NCBI GenBank assembly: GCA_900769055.1 | Contig: CAAGFF010000141.1 | Span: 1 to 29,926 of the forward strand | DNA: 29,926 nucleotides | Source of the DNA: an uncultured Prevotella sp. | Lineage (GTDB): Bacteria; Bacteroidota; Bacteroidia; Bacteroidales; Bacteroidaceae | Direction of reading: 5' to 3' | In this document: piece after piece, positions 7,103 to 15,200 of the stretch | Numbering within the stretch: the stretch's first letter is position 1 | How the letters are laid out: every line of letters begins with the position of its first letter | The notes under the pieces: generated by a model | Told to the model about the DNA's origin: nothing | Seen by the model: only the letters and a program-made list of their open reading frames with translations | Database searches by the model: none | Made by a program: the position numbers and the translations under genes

Positions 7103-7217
7103 CTCTATCTACTCTATCCCCTCTATCCCCTCTATCTTCTCTATCTACTCTATCCCCTCTATCTTCTCTATCCCCTCTATCTTCTCTATCTCCTCTATCT
7201 ACTCTATCTACTCTATA
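7103..7217. repeat. Nonamer tandem repeat CTCTATCNN, about 13 units
   Basis: About 13 units of 9 bp, CTCTATC followed by TT, TA, CC or TC, fill the space immediately upstream of the ResB-like start codon. Read on the coding (minus) strand it is a purine-rich GATAGAG repeat ending in AAGATAG right before the ATG, so it supplies the leader and any ribosome-binding sequence. A TAG directly precedes the ATG in frame, so the repeat is not translated as an N-terminal extension. Confidence 0.88.
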
Positions 7218-7265
7218 AACCTTCAACTTTCAACTGTCAACCTTCAACCTTCAACTTTAAACCTT
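7218..7265. repeat. Heptamer repeat (GGTTGAA on the minus strand) running into the Gate gene 3' end
   Basis: Six to seven degenerate 7-bp units (TTCAACC/TTCAACT on the plus strand) join directly to the nonamer array. The last five codons and the stop codon of the nucleoside-recognition protein (LKVEG-stop, stop at 7237-7239) lie inside this array, so the repeat forms the natural end of the protein. Confidence 0.75.
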
Positions 7266-8172
7266 CATTCCTCCCCCACACCAGCACCAAGGCGAACGCC
7301 ACACGCACCGATATCAGCAATACCGCGGAGATGCCGGTAGCGGCGAAGACAATAGTATCCTCAAGCATGGAGTGGTTCATTATCAGGTGGTAGTTCACGT
7401 CGTTGGCTTCCTTACGGCTGATGATTCCCCTTTCCTCAAGGTCTACCATCACCGCCGAGCCATAGCTGATACCCAGCACATTACCCACAAGCCACATATA
7501 CGCCGCACCTTCGGGCAGTCCGAAGAAGCGCATCAGCGGAGCGAGGCGCAACGACAGCGGACGCAGCAACGAGTATGCTTCCATCAGTCTCTGCACGGTC
7601 ATGAGCGCATATATTATGAGGAATACCACAACCGACATCTTCAGCTGCGACCATGCCCATAGCGTCATCACCTCGCTCAGTTCCCCACCGCTCTCAGCTC
7701 CAAGAAACATGTACCTCTCCTCCATGGGCGGCAAGACAAGGTTTAGCAGGATGGCACACACAATGGCCATGACAACCCGTATGATGCCCATCTTCCAAAA
7801 CGATGAGCCAGTCTTTCTGTTTACCGCACATTCCATGGGCAGCGCATGGCATAGCGCAATCATGAGCGCGAGTATGGTTGCCTCCCTCATGGTGAGCGGC
7901 ATCGACATCATGGCGGCTATGCCTGCATAGGTCCCGGCCGTAGCACCCGAAACGAAGGCAACTGCCGAGGAGCCAGGCAGTCCGAGCACGGAGAACAGGG
8001 GATTGAGCCATCGGGCAATCATGTCAAGCACTCCGTAATGATGCGCCAAGGTAACGCCAAGCGATATGGGTATCATCAGCTTAAGGAGCCACAGCGCACT
8101 TGCGCCAGCCGTTGGGACCGCCTGCCGCAAACATAGTCCGAAAGTTGAAATCACATGCCTAATTGTATTCAT
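7237..8172 (-). CDS. Nucleoside-recognition (Gate) domain membrane protein
   Basis: A polytopic inner-membrane protein (311 residues from the ATG at 8172; a TTG at 8184 would add four). Two homologous-looking halves are visible. The first has LLKLMIPISLGVTLAHHYGVLDMIARWLNPLF and GLPGSSAVAFVSGATAGTYA. The second has LSLRLAPLMRFFGLPEGAAYMWLVGNVLGISYGSAVM. This is the arrangement of the Gate/nucleoside-recognition family (PF07670), which includes spore maturation proteins SpmA/SpmB and YjiH. Family members are linked to transport or gating, but this one's substrate is unknown. About eight hydrophobic segments are present. A -7 box lies upstream at 8238-8245, and no TAnnTTTG box separates it from the ResB-like gene, so the four genes down to the peroxidase may share a transcript. 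The C-terminus is encoded by a repeat. Confidence 0.82.
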   Translation of the reverse strand: MNTIRHVISTFGLCLRQAVPTAGASALWLLKLMIPISLGVTLAHHYGVLDMIARWLNPLFSVLGLPGSSAVAFVSGATAGTYAGIAAMMSMPLTMREATILALMIALCHALPMECAVNRKTGSSFWKMGIIRVVMAIVCAILLNLVLPPMEERYMFLGAESGGELSEVMTLWAWSQLKMSVVVFLIIYALMTVQRLMEAYSLLRPLSLRLAPLMRFFGLPEGAAYMWLVGNVLGISYGSAVMVDLEERGIISRKEANDVNYHLIMNHSMLEDTIVFAATGISAVLLISVRVAFALVLVWGRNEGLKLKVEG

Positions 8173-8237
8173 TCCCGTTTTCAAGTCTTATGCTTATACT
8201 CCTCTTATGGTTTATTCCACATATCTATTTATATCTG

Positions 8238-8245
8238 CAAAGATA
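8238..8245 (-). promoter_or_regulatory. Bacteroidota -7 box upstream of the Gate gene
   Basis: TATCTTTG on the minus strand matches TAnnTTTG, about 65 bp before the ATG at 8172. No clear TTTG -33 element is seen, so this is a moderate-quality promoter call for the Gate and cytochrome genes. Confidence 0.5.
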
Positions 8246-8356
8246 GGAAAAATTCGATAATTACAGATACCAATCCCAACATTTTTGTCACATAATGACT
8301 GAAAAAAGACATAAACATCTTCTTTATCCTATACATATACTATATTTTTTAAAATC

Positions 8357-8441
8357 TTCTACCACATCTACCACTATAGGGTTAAATCACTAATATTCAG
8401 GTGGTTAAGTGGTGGTAGATGTGGTGGTAGATGTGGTAGAA
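8357..8441. repeat. 18-bp perfect inverted repeat with an internal 12-bp direct duplication
   Basis: TTCTACCACATCTACCAC (8357-8374) is exactly complementary to GTGGTAGATGTGGTAGAA (8424-8441). After one mismatch the arms extend into AAAAT (8351-8355) and ATTTT (8443-8447). The right arm is preceded by a shifted copy of itself (GTGGTAGATGTG at 8412-8423), giving a 12-bp direct repeat. The spacer between the arms is 49 bp. Confidence 0.85.
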
Positions 8442-8500
8442 TATTTTTACTTTAACATTTTTCGCCCAATTTTCGGGCAAAAAACGCCACTTTTCGTGTT

Positions 8501-8631
8501 GAAAACCGCTGTTTTATAATCGAAAAACGGCGTTTTTTGAACCGAAAACCGCTGTTTTAGACGCGGAAAACGCCGTTTTACGCACAAGAAACCGCCGTTT
8601 TACGCACAAGAAATAGCTGTTTTATAAAAAG
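8501..8631. repeat. 22-bp tandem array with alternating A and T tracts, six units
   Basis: Six consecutive units start at 8501, 8522, 8544, 8566, 8588 and 8610. They are 21, 22, 22, 22, 22 and 22 bp long, and a degenerate unit precedes them at 8477. Each is GAAAA or GAAA, then a 5-6 base CG-rich core (such as CGCCG or CCGCTG), then TTTT, then a variable tail. Units 4 and 5 are nearly identical and share the tail ACGCACAA. There are no spacers, so this is not a CRISPR array. Confidence 0.88.
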
Positions 8632-8718
8632 GGTGAACCACGAATACAACTAATCCTACGAATATTTAGTCCGAAAGGACATCGCTTAGATTTACAGGCA
8701 GCTAAAGGCTCGCCCCGT

Positions 8719-8800
8719 CCCTCACTTAAAGGGAGGGAGAGGACTAAGGACTACGGGACCCTCCCCAGCCCTCACTTAAAGGGAGGGAGAGGACTAAGGA
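8719..8800. repeat. 32-bp direct duplication with a 50-bp period
   Basis: The segment 8719-8750 (starting CCCTCACTTAAAGGG and ending GGACTAAGGA) recurs identically at 8769-8800. A related sequence in inverted orientation (ACCCTCCCTTATGGGGAGGG) is at 8991-9010. This looks like a cluster of CTCCC/GGGAG extragenic repeats, a type often seen in Bacteroidota intergenic DNA. Confidence 0.8.
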
Positions 8801-8832
8801 GTACCCCATGTGGGCAGGGGGCTTTGTCCTCC

Positions 8833-9045
8833 ATGTAGGGACGCATGCAATGCGTCCGCAGGCAACATTCACATTTGAACACAAGGGAACCAAACTCACC
8901 CTTATGAACCTCTTTGAGATACAGACAGACGAGGATTACTGTTTGCATTCCTTGGTATGGTTTCATTGGTGTGGTTCCCTTGCGGGGAGCTACCCTCCCT
9001 TATGGGGAGGGGCTGGGGGAGAGGCATTTGCATGCGTCCCTACAT
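8833..9045. mobile_element. MITE-like element with 18-bp terminal inverted repeats
   Basis: ATGTAGGGACGCATGCAA (8833-8850) and its exact complement TTGCATGCGTCCCTACAT (9028-9045) bound a 213-bp segment. Inside is a second perfect inverted pair, CAAGGGAACCA (8882-8892) and TGGTTCCCTTG (8972-8982). No transposase or other credible coding sequence is inside. A target-site duplication is not evident from the flanks. The terminal word GGGACGCATGC is also a local palindrome with the following ATGCGTCC. Confidence 0.55.
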
Positions 9046-9126
9046 TTAGGATGCGTATCAGTTAAGGAAAACAGGGGGTAAAGGTATAATTTTAGGCCAT
9101 TTCATCGAAGATTTGGCAGACGATGA

Positions 9127-9183
9127 GGGGGAAATTGAAGGGTAAAGAGGGGAATAATAGGGATAATGAGGGAGACATGAGGG
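9127..9183 (+). repeat. G-run array with a potential G-quadruplex
   Basis: Runs of three to five G start at 9127, 9140, 9149, 9160, 9170 and 9181, about every 9-13 bp. The four runs at 9140-9172 are separated by loops of 6, 7 and 7 bases, meeting the classic G3+ N1-7 quadruplex rule. Confidence 0.6.
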
Positions 9184-9309
9184 ATGACTGGAAGGTAAGA
9201 GAGAGGGTTAAGAGGCAAAAAATGAGCCATTTCATCGGGATTTTATATTTATATTGAAGGGATTGTGCTCAGGAGCGGAAAGGGATGAATAAGAGGATGG
9301 AAAGGCGCA

Positions 9310-9485
9310 TTTTGCTGTCAAAAATGGTGTTTTTTAGCAAACTGATGAGGTGTTTTTAGCAAACTCAAGGGGCGTTTTTATAAAAGTCATGAGATATTTT
9401 GGGCTATTTGGATGGGAATTTTGGCGAATTTGAGCAAGGTTTTGTAAAACAATATGTAGTTTTGGAGTCGTATTAGGGTGGTTTT
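9310..9485. repeat. Degenerate ~22-bp array marked by phased T tracts
   Basis: T tracts of 4-6 bases begin at 9310, 9330, 9353, 9375, 9397, 9419, 9440, 9460 and 9482, spacings of 20-23 bp. Two neighbouring units share TTTTTAGCAAACT exactly (9331-9343 and 9353-9365). Elsewhere only the T tract and its phase are kept, so this is either a decayed tandem array or DNA selected for curvature. Confidence 0.6.
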
Positions 9486-9530
9486 GGCTCCGTTTCAAAA
9501 GTTAAAAAACACAAAATCGAAAAGAGCGAA

Positions 9531-9593
9531 CATGCCTATTCAACAAAAAAAATTGCCTAAACAACAATTTTACATGCCTAAACGTCAAAAATC
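9531..9593. promoter_or_regulatory. Three 21-bp direct repeats with a TGCCTA core upstream of giant gene 1
   Basis: The core TGCCTA occurs at 9533, 9554 and 9575, exactly 21 bp apart, with a conserved trailing C--CAA (TGCCTATTCAACAA, TGCCTAAACAACAA, TGCCTAAACGTCAA). Repeats on one face of the helix at 21 bp are the usual geometry for AraC-family half-sites. They lie 40-100 bp upstream of the promoter. Confidence 0.55.
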
Positions 9594-9633
9594 AATTCGT
9601 TTGTCAAATTTTAACAATTTCGCAACATTTTCA

Positions 9634-9665
9634 TTTGTTGTTCTTAAAAATTTTAATTATATTTG
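9634..9665 (+). promoter_or_regulatory. Promoter of giant gene 1 (TTTG -33, TATATTTG -7)
   Basis: TTTG at 9634-9637 and TATATTTG at 9658-9665 are separated by 20 bp and match the Bacteroidota consensus TTTG-N19-20-TAnnTTTG. Transcription would start near 9672, giving a leader of about 36 bases that is A/T-rich and lacks a clear Shine-Dalgarno sequence. Confidence 0.8.
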
Positions 9666-9707
9666 TGGAGGAAAATTTAAATACTAACATAAATTGATTA
9701 ATTAATT

Positions 9708-12287
9708 ATGAACGAAAAGCAACATTTAGCGAAAGGATTCTTTCCTCGCCAACGATGGCTTGTAGGAGAGAAGTTCCGTCGAGGCTGGACGACAGTCCTG
9801 TTCCTCTTGGCATTATTGCCACTAAGCCAAACGGCAAAGGCGTACGACACCAGTGCGCCTTCGGTCTATAATTTGAAAATTGGCACATATCCTAATTGGG
9901 TGCACCTTCAGTTTGAATGGGCATTCTACAACTATGATGTTCCAGGTTCCAGTACTGCTAATGCCGGCTATGAAGGCCCTGTAACTATGACCATCAATGG
10001 GGAGGAAGTCAAAGAGTCCGATGGAAAAACGACCTTGAACCTCAGTAAGGTATGGAGTTTAATTACCGACCAGTGTAGTGCTGACAAGAATCTGAAGGGA
10101 AAGAACAATTCTGGCATACTTAGCAATGGCGATATCATATCATTCAAGACAACAAATAATTCCGGAAAAATTGTTTTCTCCAACCTTAGAGAAGGAAACA
10201 ATTACTGGCAAGCCATACATGTGGACATTATCTTAGAGAGATATCTTCACGAAAACAAAACGACAGTTGAATTAAAGGGTAAGTGGGATAATGATAATGG
10301 ACCGAAATCAGCGAGCACTCTTACGTTAACGTTTGATGCACCCGAAGTTACAGATATGCCATCTTTCTCAGTGAAGAGAACGGCTAATGGTATGGCGGAG
10401 CTTTCGGCCAGTCTTACCAAGCATACTCATCCAAACACACCCACGAAGAGTTCCCCTGGTACATGGGGTTACTTATTCCACTTTGCAAAGAGAATCAACA
10501 CAACAAATTTCTGGCCGGTCTTGTCCGACCGCTACACCATCAAGCAGGCTGCTACAAATAACGGGACGCTACAGGACAGAAACGCTACCGACTACGATGC
10601 TGGTACAAATGCGACCAGCGTGAAAGTGACGATGGCTGTTCCGAGCAACTATGTTCCGACAACCATACATCCTCTTGTTACAAAATATGCTTACAAATAC
10701 ACTATATTTCCTTACAATAATGGAGGAACTACGCCCATCACGCATCCTGTATATATCAACAAATATACATCGGTAACGGTTCCAGGCTTTCCGCGTCCTA
10801 ACCCCTGTGGTAATGGTAACGCAAGCAGTGGCGAGAAGTATGCCATGAAGGCGACTCACGATCAATGGAGCAAGACTGTCACCCTGACCTGGTATCCGCA
10901 GTTCGCTGACTCCAATAATGTAAACACAAACGGAAAATGGATTGTTTTCCGTAAGAGAGAGGGAACGTCAGATGATCACAAGAAGATTGGTGAAGTAGCC
11001 TACAGCAAATATGGTAAAAACCAAAACACATTTATAGATAACGACAAAGACTTGCTGTACGACACGCAATATCGTTACACCGTAGTCTTCCAGCCCAATG
11101 ACTGGACTAAGGAACTGACCAGTCCTTCTGACGCTTCAGATCTTTCCTGCTATGTACTGAAAACCGTGTCAAGGTCTCCAATCCTGCAGAACTTGGAACC
11201 AAGCACCGAGTTGAAAGATAGGGTAGAAATAACCTGTGATTTCAGTACTCTCAAAAATGCAGGTACGGATGCGAACAAGGGTCAGAAAGAGTACACTCTT
11301 AAGCTGTACCGTTGCACGCCATCGACAAGTTGGGGCACCTCACCAATAGCCACACATACTATTATTGACAGCACCGCTCACAAAGTTGTCTTCACAGACA
11401 CAAAAGTAAGCCCATGCGAGACTTACAAGTACAAAGTTGAGATTGTGGCATTGGAGAAGACATTCAGCTTAATTAGTTCAACCACAGGAAGCATATCCGG
11501 TTCTACCGAGGTGAGCAGCGTAGTGGCGAGCCGCGGAACATACGCAGGTACAGTACGCCTCACGTGGAATGTCACCCAGGTTGGTACATCCCTCACATAT
11601 TTCAACGTGCAGCGCCGACTGCTCGGCAGCACCGAGGAGAATGACTTCCTGACCATATATACCACATCGGGAGTCGCGACATCTTACAGTTACGAGGACA
11701 ACACAGCCCAGCCAGGCACCTACTATGAGTATCGCGTGCAATGTTACCGTGAATGTACTAACAATGAGAAAACGGAATATTCCGATGGCGGTTCTAAAAA
11801 GACTGACGGTTTCGCCTTGGCAACAGGTATCATCAGCGGCCGCGTCTCTTTTGGTACGGGCACAGCCGTAGACAGCGTAAAGGTAAGCCTTGAGGCGAAC
11901 TCCTCTGAGGGTGAGGCTCTGAGCTCATTCCATTCCTTGCGTCTCCAAGGTACAAAGGCATACCTCTACCTCGACAAGACGGCAGAGAAAGACACCACCG
12001 AGTATTTCTCAGTCTTTTCCAACCCTTGGACCATTCAGATGTATTACAGGTCAGACTCAATTAGGCAAAGTAGAAACACGTTCCTCGATGCAGGCGTCGT
12101 GGGCCTGTGTGGAAGTGATGGAGAAATAAATCTACTCGCTAAAGAGTATCTCTTAAAAAGTGGGAAAGTGGAAATGTGGGATAGGTGGGCGCCCTCAGGT
12201 ATTCGTATTACAAAGGCAAGTACTATAACATCTCTCTCACATACAACAATGCTAACCCAGACAGCTTGTTTGTCCTACGTGTCATAG
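9708..12287 (+). CDS. Giant secreted multidomain protein 1, N-terminal part (frameshifted)
   Basis: This frame encodes the first roughly 830 genuine residues of a giant surface or secreted protein; the last 30 or so codons are out-of-frame read-through. A signal peptide is clear: FRRGW, a hydrophobic core (TVLFLLALLPLS) and an AKA cleavage site near residue 45. After a novel N-terminal domain come three FN3-like beta domains: about 378-465 (VTLTWYPQF ... YRYTVVFQP), 498-588 (RVEITCDFSTL ... YKYKVEIVAL) and 595-685 (VRLTWNVTQVGTSLTYFNVQ ... YYEYRVQCY). The first half of a carboxypeptidase-regulatory-like domain follows (ISGRVSFGTG near 706), interrupted by a LamG-like insertion. Homology to giant gene 2 breaks off near 12,197 and continues in another frame, so this is one gene with the next entry. 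Its promoter and signal peptide are intact. Confidence 0.85.
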   Translation: MNEKQHLAKGFFPRQRWLVGEKFRRGWTTVLFLLALLPLSQTAKAYDTSAPSVYNLKIGTYPNWVHLQFEWAFYNYDVPGSSTANAGYEGPVTMTINGEEVKESDGKTTLNLSKVWSLITDQCSADKNLKGKNNSGILSNGDIISFKTTNNSGKIVFSNLREGNNYWQAIHVDIILERYLHENKTTVELKGKWDNDNGPKSASTLTLTFDAPEVTDMPSFSVKRTANGMAELSASLTKHTHPNTPTKSSPGTWGYLFHFAKRINTTNFWPVLSDRYTIKQAATNNGTLQDRNATDYDAGTNATSVKVTMAVPSNYVPTTIHPLVTKYAYKYTIFPYNNGGTTPITHPVYINKYTSVTVPGFPRPNPCGNGNASSGEKYAMKATHDQWSKTVTLTWYPQFADSNNVNTNGKWIVFRKREGTSDDHKKIGEVAYSKYGKNQNTFIDNDKDLLYDTQYRYTVVFQPNDWTKELTSPSDASDLSCYVLKTVSRSPILQNLEPSTELKDRVEITCDFSTLKNAGTDANKGQKEYTLKLYRCTPSTSWGTSPIATHTIIDSTAHKVVFTDTKVSPCETYKYKVEIVALEKTFSLISSTTGSISGSTEVSSVVASRGTYAGTVRLTWNVTQVGTSLTYFNVQRRLLGSTEENDFLTIYTTSGVATSYSYEDNTAQPGTYYEYRVQCYRECTNNEKTEYSDGGSKKTDGFALATGIISGRVSFGTGTAVDSVKVSLEANSSEGEALSSFHSLRLQGTKAYLYLDKTAEKDTTEYFSVFSNPWTIQMYYRSDSIRQSRNTFLDAGVVGLCGSDGEINLLAKEYLLKSGKVEMWDRWAPSGIRITKASTITSLSHTTMLTQTACLSYVS

Positions 12288-15200
12288 ACGAGGATGGCAA
12301 CATGAAGAGAAAGGTTTACAAATCCTCTTCTGTACCCGCAGCCACCAGTACCACTTTAGGCGAATGCTATAATAATAACATAGGTAGTACAAAATCATGG
12401 ACCAGAAGAAATATATGTTTTGGAAATACAGGTAATGGCGTTAATATATATTGCGTTGCCAACATAGACGAGTGCCGCATCTGGCGTAAGGCTCTCACCG
12501 ATGCCGAGTTGATGCGCAACTACAACCGTGTGCTTTCCGGTTCCGAAGATAAACTCTGGGTGTATTACAAGTTGGATGAGGGCATCGAGAAACCATCCAT
12601 AGCCTACGACTACTCGAAGACTGGCGGTGTGTCAAACGGCAACCATGCTACAGTCGTGAGCATGGATGATTCCGATATCGTACCTAACAAGGACCAGCTC
12701 TCTGCCTGCGGTTTGACCGATTTGAATGGTAACTATACCATCAGCGGCATCCCATTCTCAGGTGATGGTACTACCTATTCCATCATTCCGTCAAAGGGTG
12801 TTCATTCTTTCTCTCCGTCTAAATCAAGTCGCTTTGTGAGCGGCTCGTCTCTGGTATATAGCGGAGTGGACTTCACCGATGAGTCTTCCTTCAAGGCAAG
12901 TGGTATAGTGCGCTATTCAGGTACCACCATTCCTGTGGAGGGTTGCACGGTATTTGTGGACGGCCAGGCTGCAAGCATGAATGGCAATCCGGTAATGACC
13001 GATGAGAACGGTGAATTCCTTGTAAGTGTACCAATAGGTAATCATTATATTGAGGTCAAGAAAGACGGGCACAACTTTATTGACAACGGACGCTATCCCG
13101 CGGACAAGAACGGAGTGGGAACCACTATATTGTTCAATGAGGAGAAGCGTAATATCGCATTCTGGGATACCACTTTGGTCAACTACACAGGACGCGTAGT
13201 GGGTGGAACCGTCCAGGGAGAGAAGACCTTAGGATGCAAGCAGAGTAAAAACAACGTTGGCCGGGCAACGCTCAAGTTGATGTATACCGACAGCGGAGTT
13301 TTCAATGCCATGAAGGTGGTGAATGACGCCTCAATCGCTTACAGCCCCAACACATCAACAGTAGAGGTTGTTTCTCAAACCGATAACATCCTGAGCCATG
13401 CTTATCGCGGAGCTGACAACTTGTCGCAATATGTATTCATCACAACCGACAGCCTTACAGGCGAGTTCTCGGCTCTTCTTCCCCCGTTGAGATACGAGCT
13501 GCAGGAGATAAAATTCGTCAACAACAACAAGGACAATCCAAATGCAGGGAAGAACCTGTTGAAGAATAATGTGGATGTTGACTTGAGTGACCCATTGACT
13601 CTGGTGACTGACACTACGGTGATGGAAAATGGCGATATATATACGTATGACTACCATACAGCCTATAAGCTTGCCTGGCGTACGGATGCTTTCTTCGAGG
13701 TTACTCAGCAGGACTGTATAGCGGACGAGTTCGGTATTGACAGTTGTGTGGTAAGTGACGAGCTGGGCGATTTCCCGGTAGAAGTGCGCAAGCGCATCAT
13801 AGGCAGCAGCAATCAGAATTCCGTTGTCTACAACTATGGCTATCCCCTCTTCGTGTCACAGGACAAGTACACCTTCAACATCAAGGCGTATGAGCAGTAT
13901 GTCAACTATGACATGCGTTCCACCGAGAACAACGAGTATCCAATGGATGTGGTGCCCTTGAGCGGACTCCCTGTGACCATCAGCAACGCCCTCTCCAGTG
14001 ACCAGACTGTATATATGCAAGGTAATTCAGAAAATGGCACACCAGGTGAGGTACACGAGTTGAAGACAAACAGCATTGAGCTTGACAGTCTGGGACAATT
14101 CTCTTATACATGGATGGCCGGACTACCAAATATCACATCTCCTTTCGTCAGAGGTATTCAGTTCTATTATAACATCGACGGAGAAATGAAGGAATGGAGG
14201 GATGGCGGACTCAAGGCAGTCATCCTGGGTTCGTTGCCCACTGGAAGCAACTTTGTAACTCAGGGTCCCGACCTAATTGACATGGTGTTGCGTGATCCTC
14301 CAGGATCATATTCAAGTGCCAGCTGGACCAAGGGAACCGTCAGCAGCCATTTCTCTTCCTATGCAAAGGTGTGGTCTTCTGAAGATAGGGCTGCCGTAAC
14401 GAAGAAGAATGGTCTTATAGTTGAATTTCAGATTGGCTCTATAGGCTTTACGACATCACACGCAACAGAGGCAGAGAATGACGAAGAAATAGGTGTGACC
14501 TTTACTTCAACTGGGGAAAATGCAAATTCGTGGACAAGAACCGTCAGTGTAGAGAGGAGCATCTCCACATCCGCTGACCCTGAGTATGTGGGTGCCAACG
14601 GAGATATCTTCATCGGCTCATCCACAAATATTGTCTTCGGCAAGGCTAACGAGGTAGGACTCTTCAGAAATACGGGAGGGGAAACTGCGGCAAAATTGGA
14701 CGTGAAGGAAGTAACCACCACGGGATTAAGCTATGGCACAGAATTCCAGCATTCGCTATCTCATATTGAGAATTACCTTCTGCCCAACCTGGAAATGCTG
14801 AGAAATAAATTCCTGGTGACGGTACCCAATACAGATGAGTATGTCAACGATAAGGATCATGTGGTATATGTAACTTCACTCGATCCCGATGACCCTCGCT
14901 TTGGCTCCGACAATGATGATTCTGACGTATGGGGAGATGCTGCGACAGAACGTCCATCTTCTGTGGGTAAATCCTACAGGATGGTACTGCCTGTGTCGGT
15001 TCCCAAAGATTTCGTGGCAGTCGATTCAGTGATGTATTTCAACAGCTCCATCAAGAACTGGCTTAAGCATCTGGAGAACAATGAGAAACAGAAAGTAACA
15101 GCTTATGAGAAGCAAAAGGAGTATTTAGTCAACAACTTGTCATTTGATGGAGGATCTTCTGTCACCATGACCCAGACTACAGATACCACCAAGACAAGTA

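Larger units (their letters stand above)
8246..9707. other. Long gene-free region composed of stacked repeats
   Basis: Almost 1.5 kb has no open frame with a recognisable product. In order it holds an 18-bp inverted repeat with a 12-bp direct duplication (8357-8441), a 22-bp array with phased A and T tracts (8501-8631), a short mosaic of extragenic-repeat fragments (8640-8830) including a 50-bp-period duplication, a MITE-like element (8833-9045), a G-rich run (9127-9183), a phased T-tract array (9310-9485), three 21-bp boxes (9531-9593) and the promoter of the first giant gene (9634-9665). Composition swings from GC-rich in the mosaic to very AT-rich before the promoter. Confidence 0.8.

Noticed and set aside
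8501..8631. Short regular repeats that could be taken for a CRISPR array
   Set aside because: The units abut with no unique spacers, each is only 22 bp, and no cas genes are in the window. The same applies to 19779-19932.
8660..8680. AGTCCGAAAGGAC hairpin resembling hammerhead-ribozyme stem II
   Set aside because: The essential CTGATGA core and the second GAAA box are missing around it, so it is only a small GNRA-loop hairpin within repeat debris.
8808..9065. Open frame of about 85 codons on the plus strand
   Set aside because: It lies over the MITE-like element and its inverted repeats, has no recognisable domain and no promoter, and so is probably a chance frame.
9708..9840. Twin-arginine (Tat) signal in the giant proteins (FRRGW)
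   Set aside because: Only the two arginines fit; the consensus S/T before them and FLK after them are absent, so a normal Sec signal with a basic n-region explains it.
12185..12287. Programmed -1 ribosomal frameshift joining the two parts of giant gene 1
   Set aside because: I found no slippery heptamer in the correct phase in the overlap, and the paralogue reads through the same place without a shift. Mutation or sequence error is simpler.
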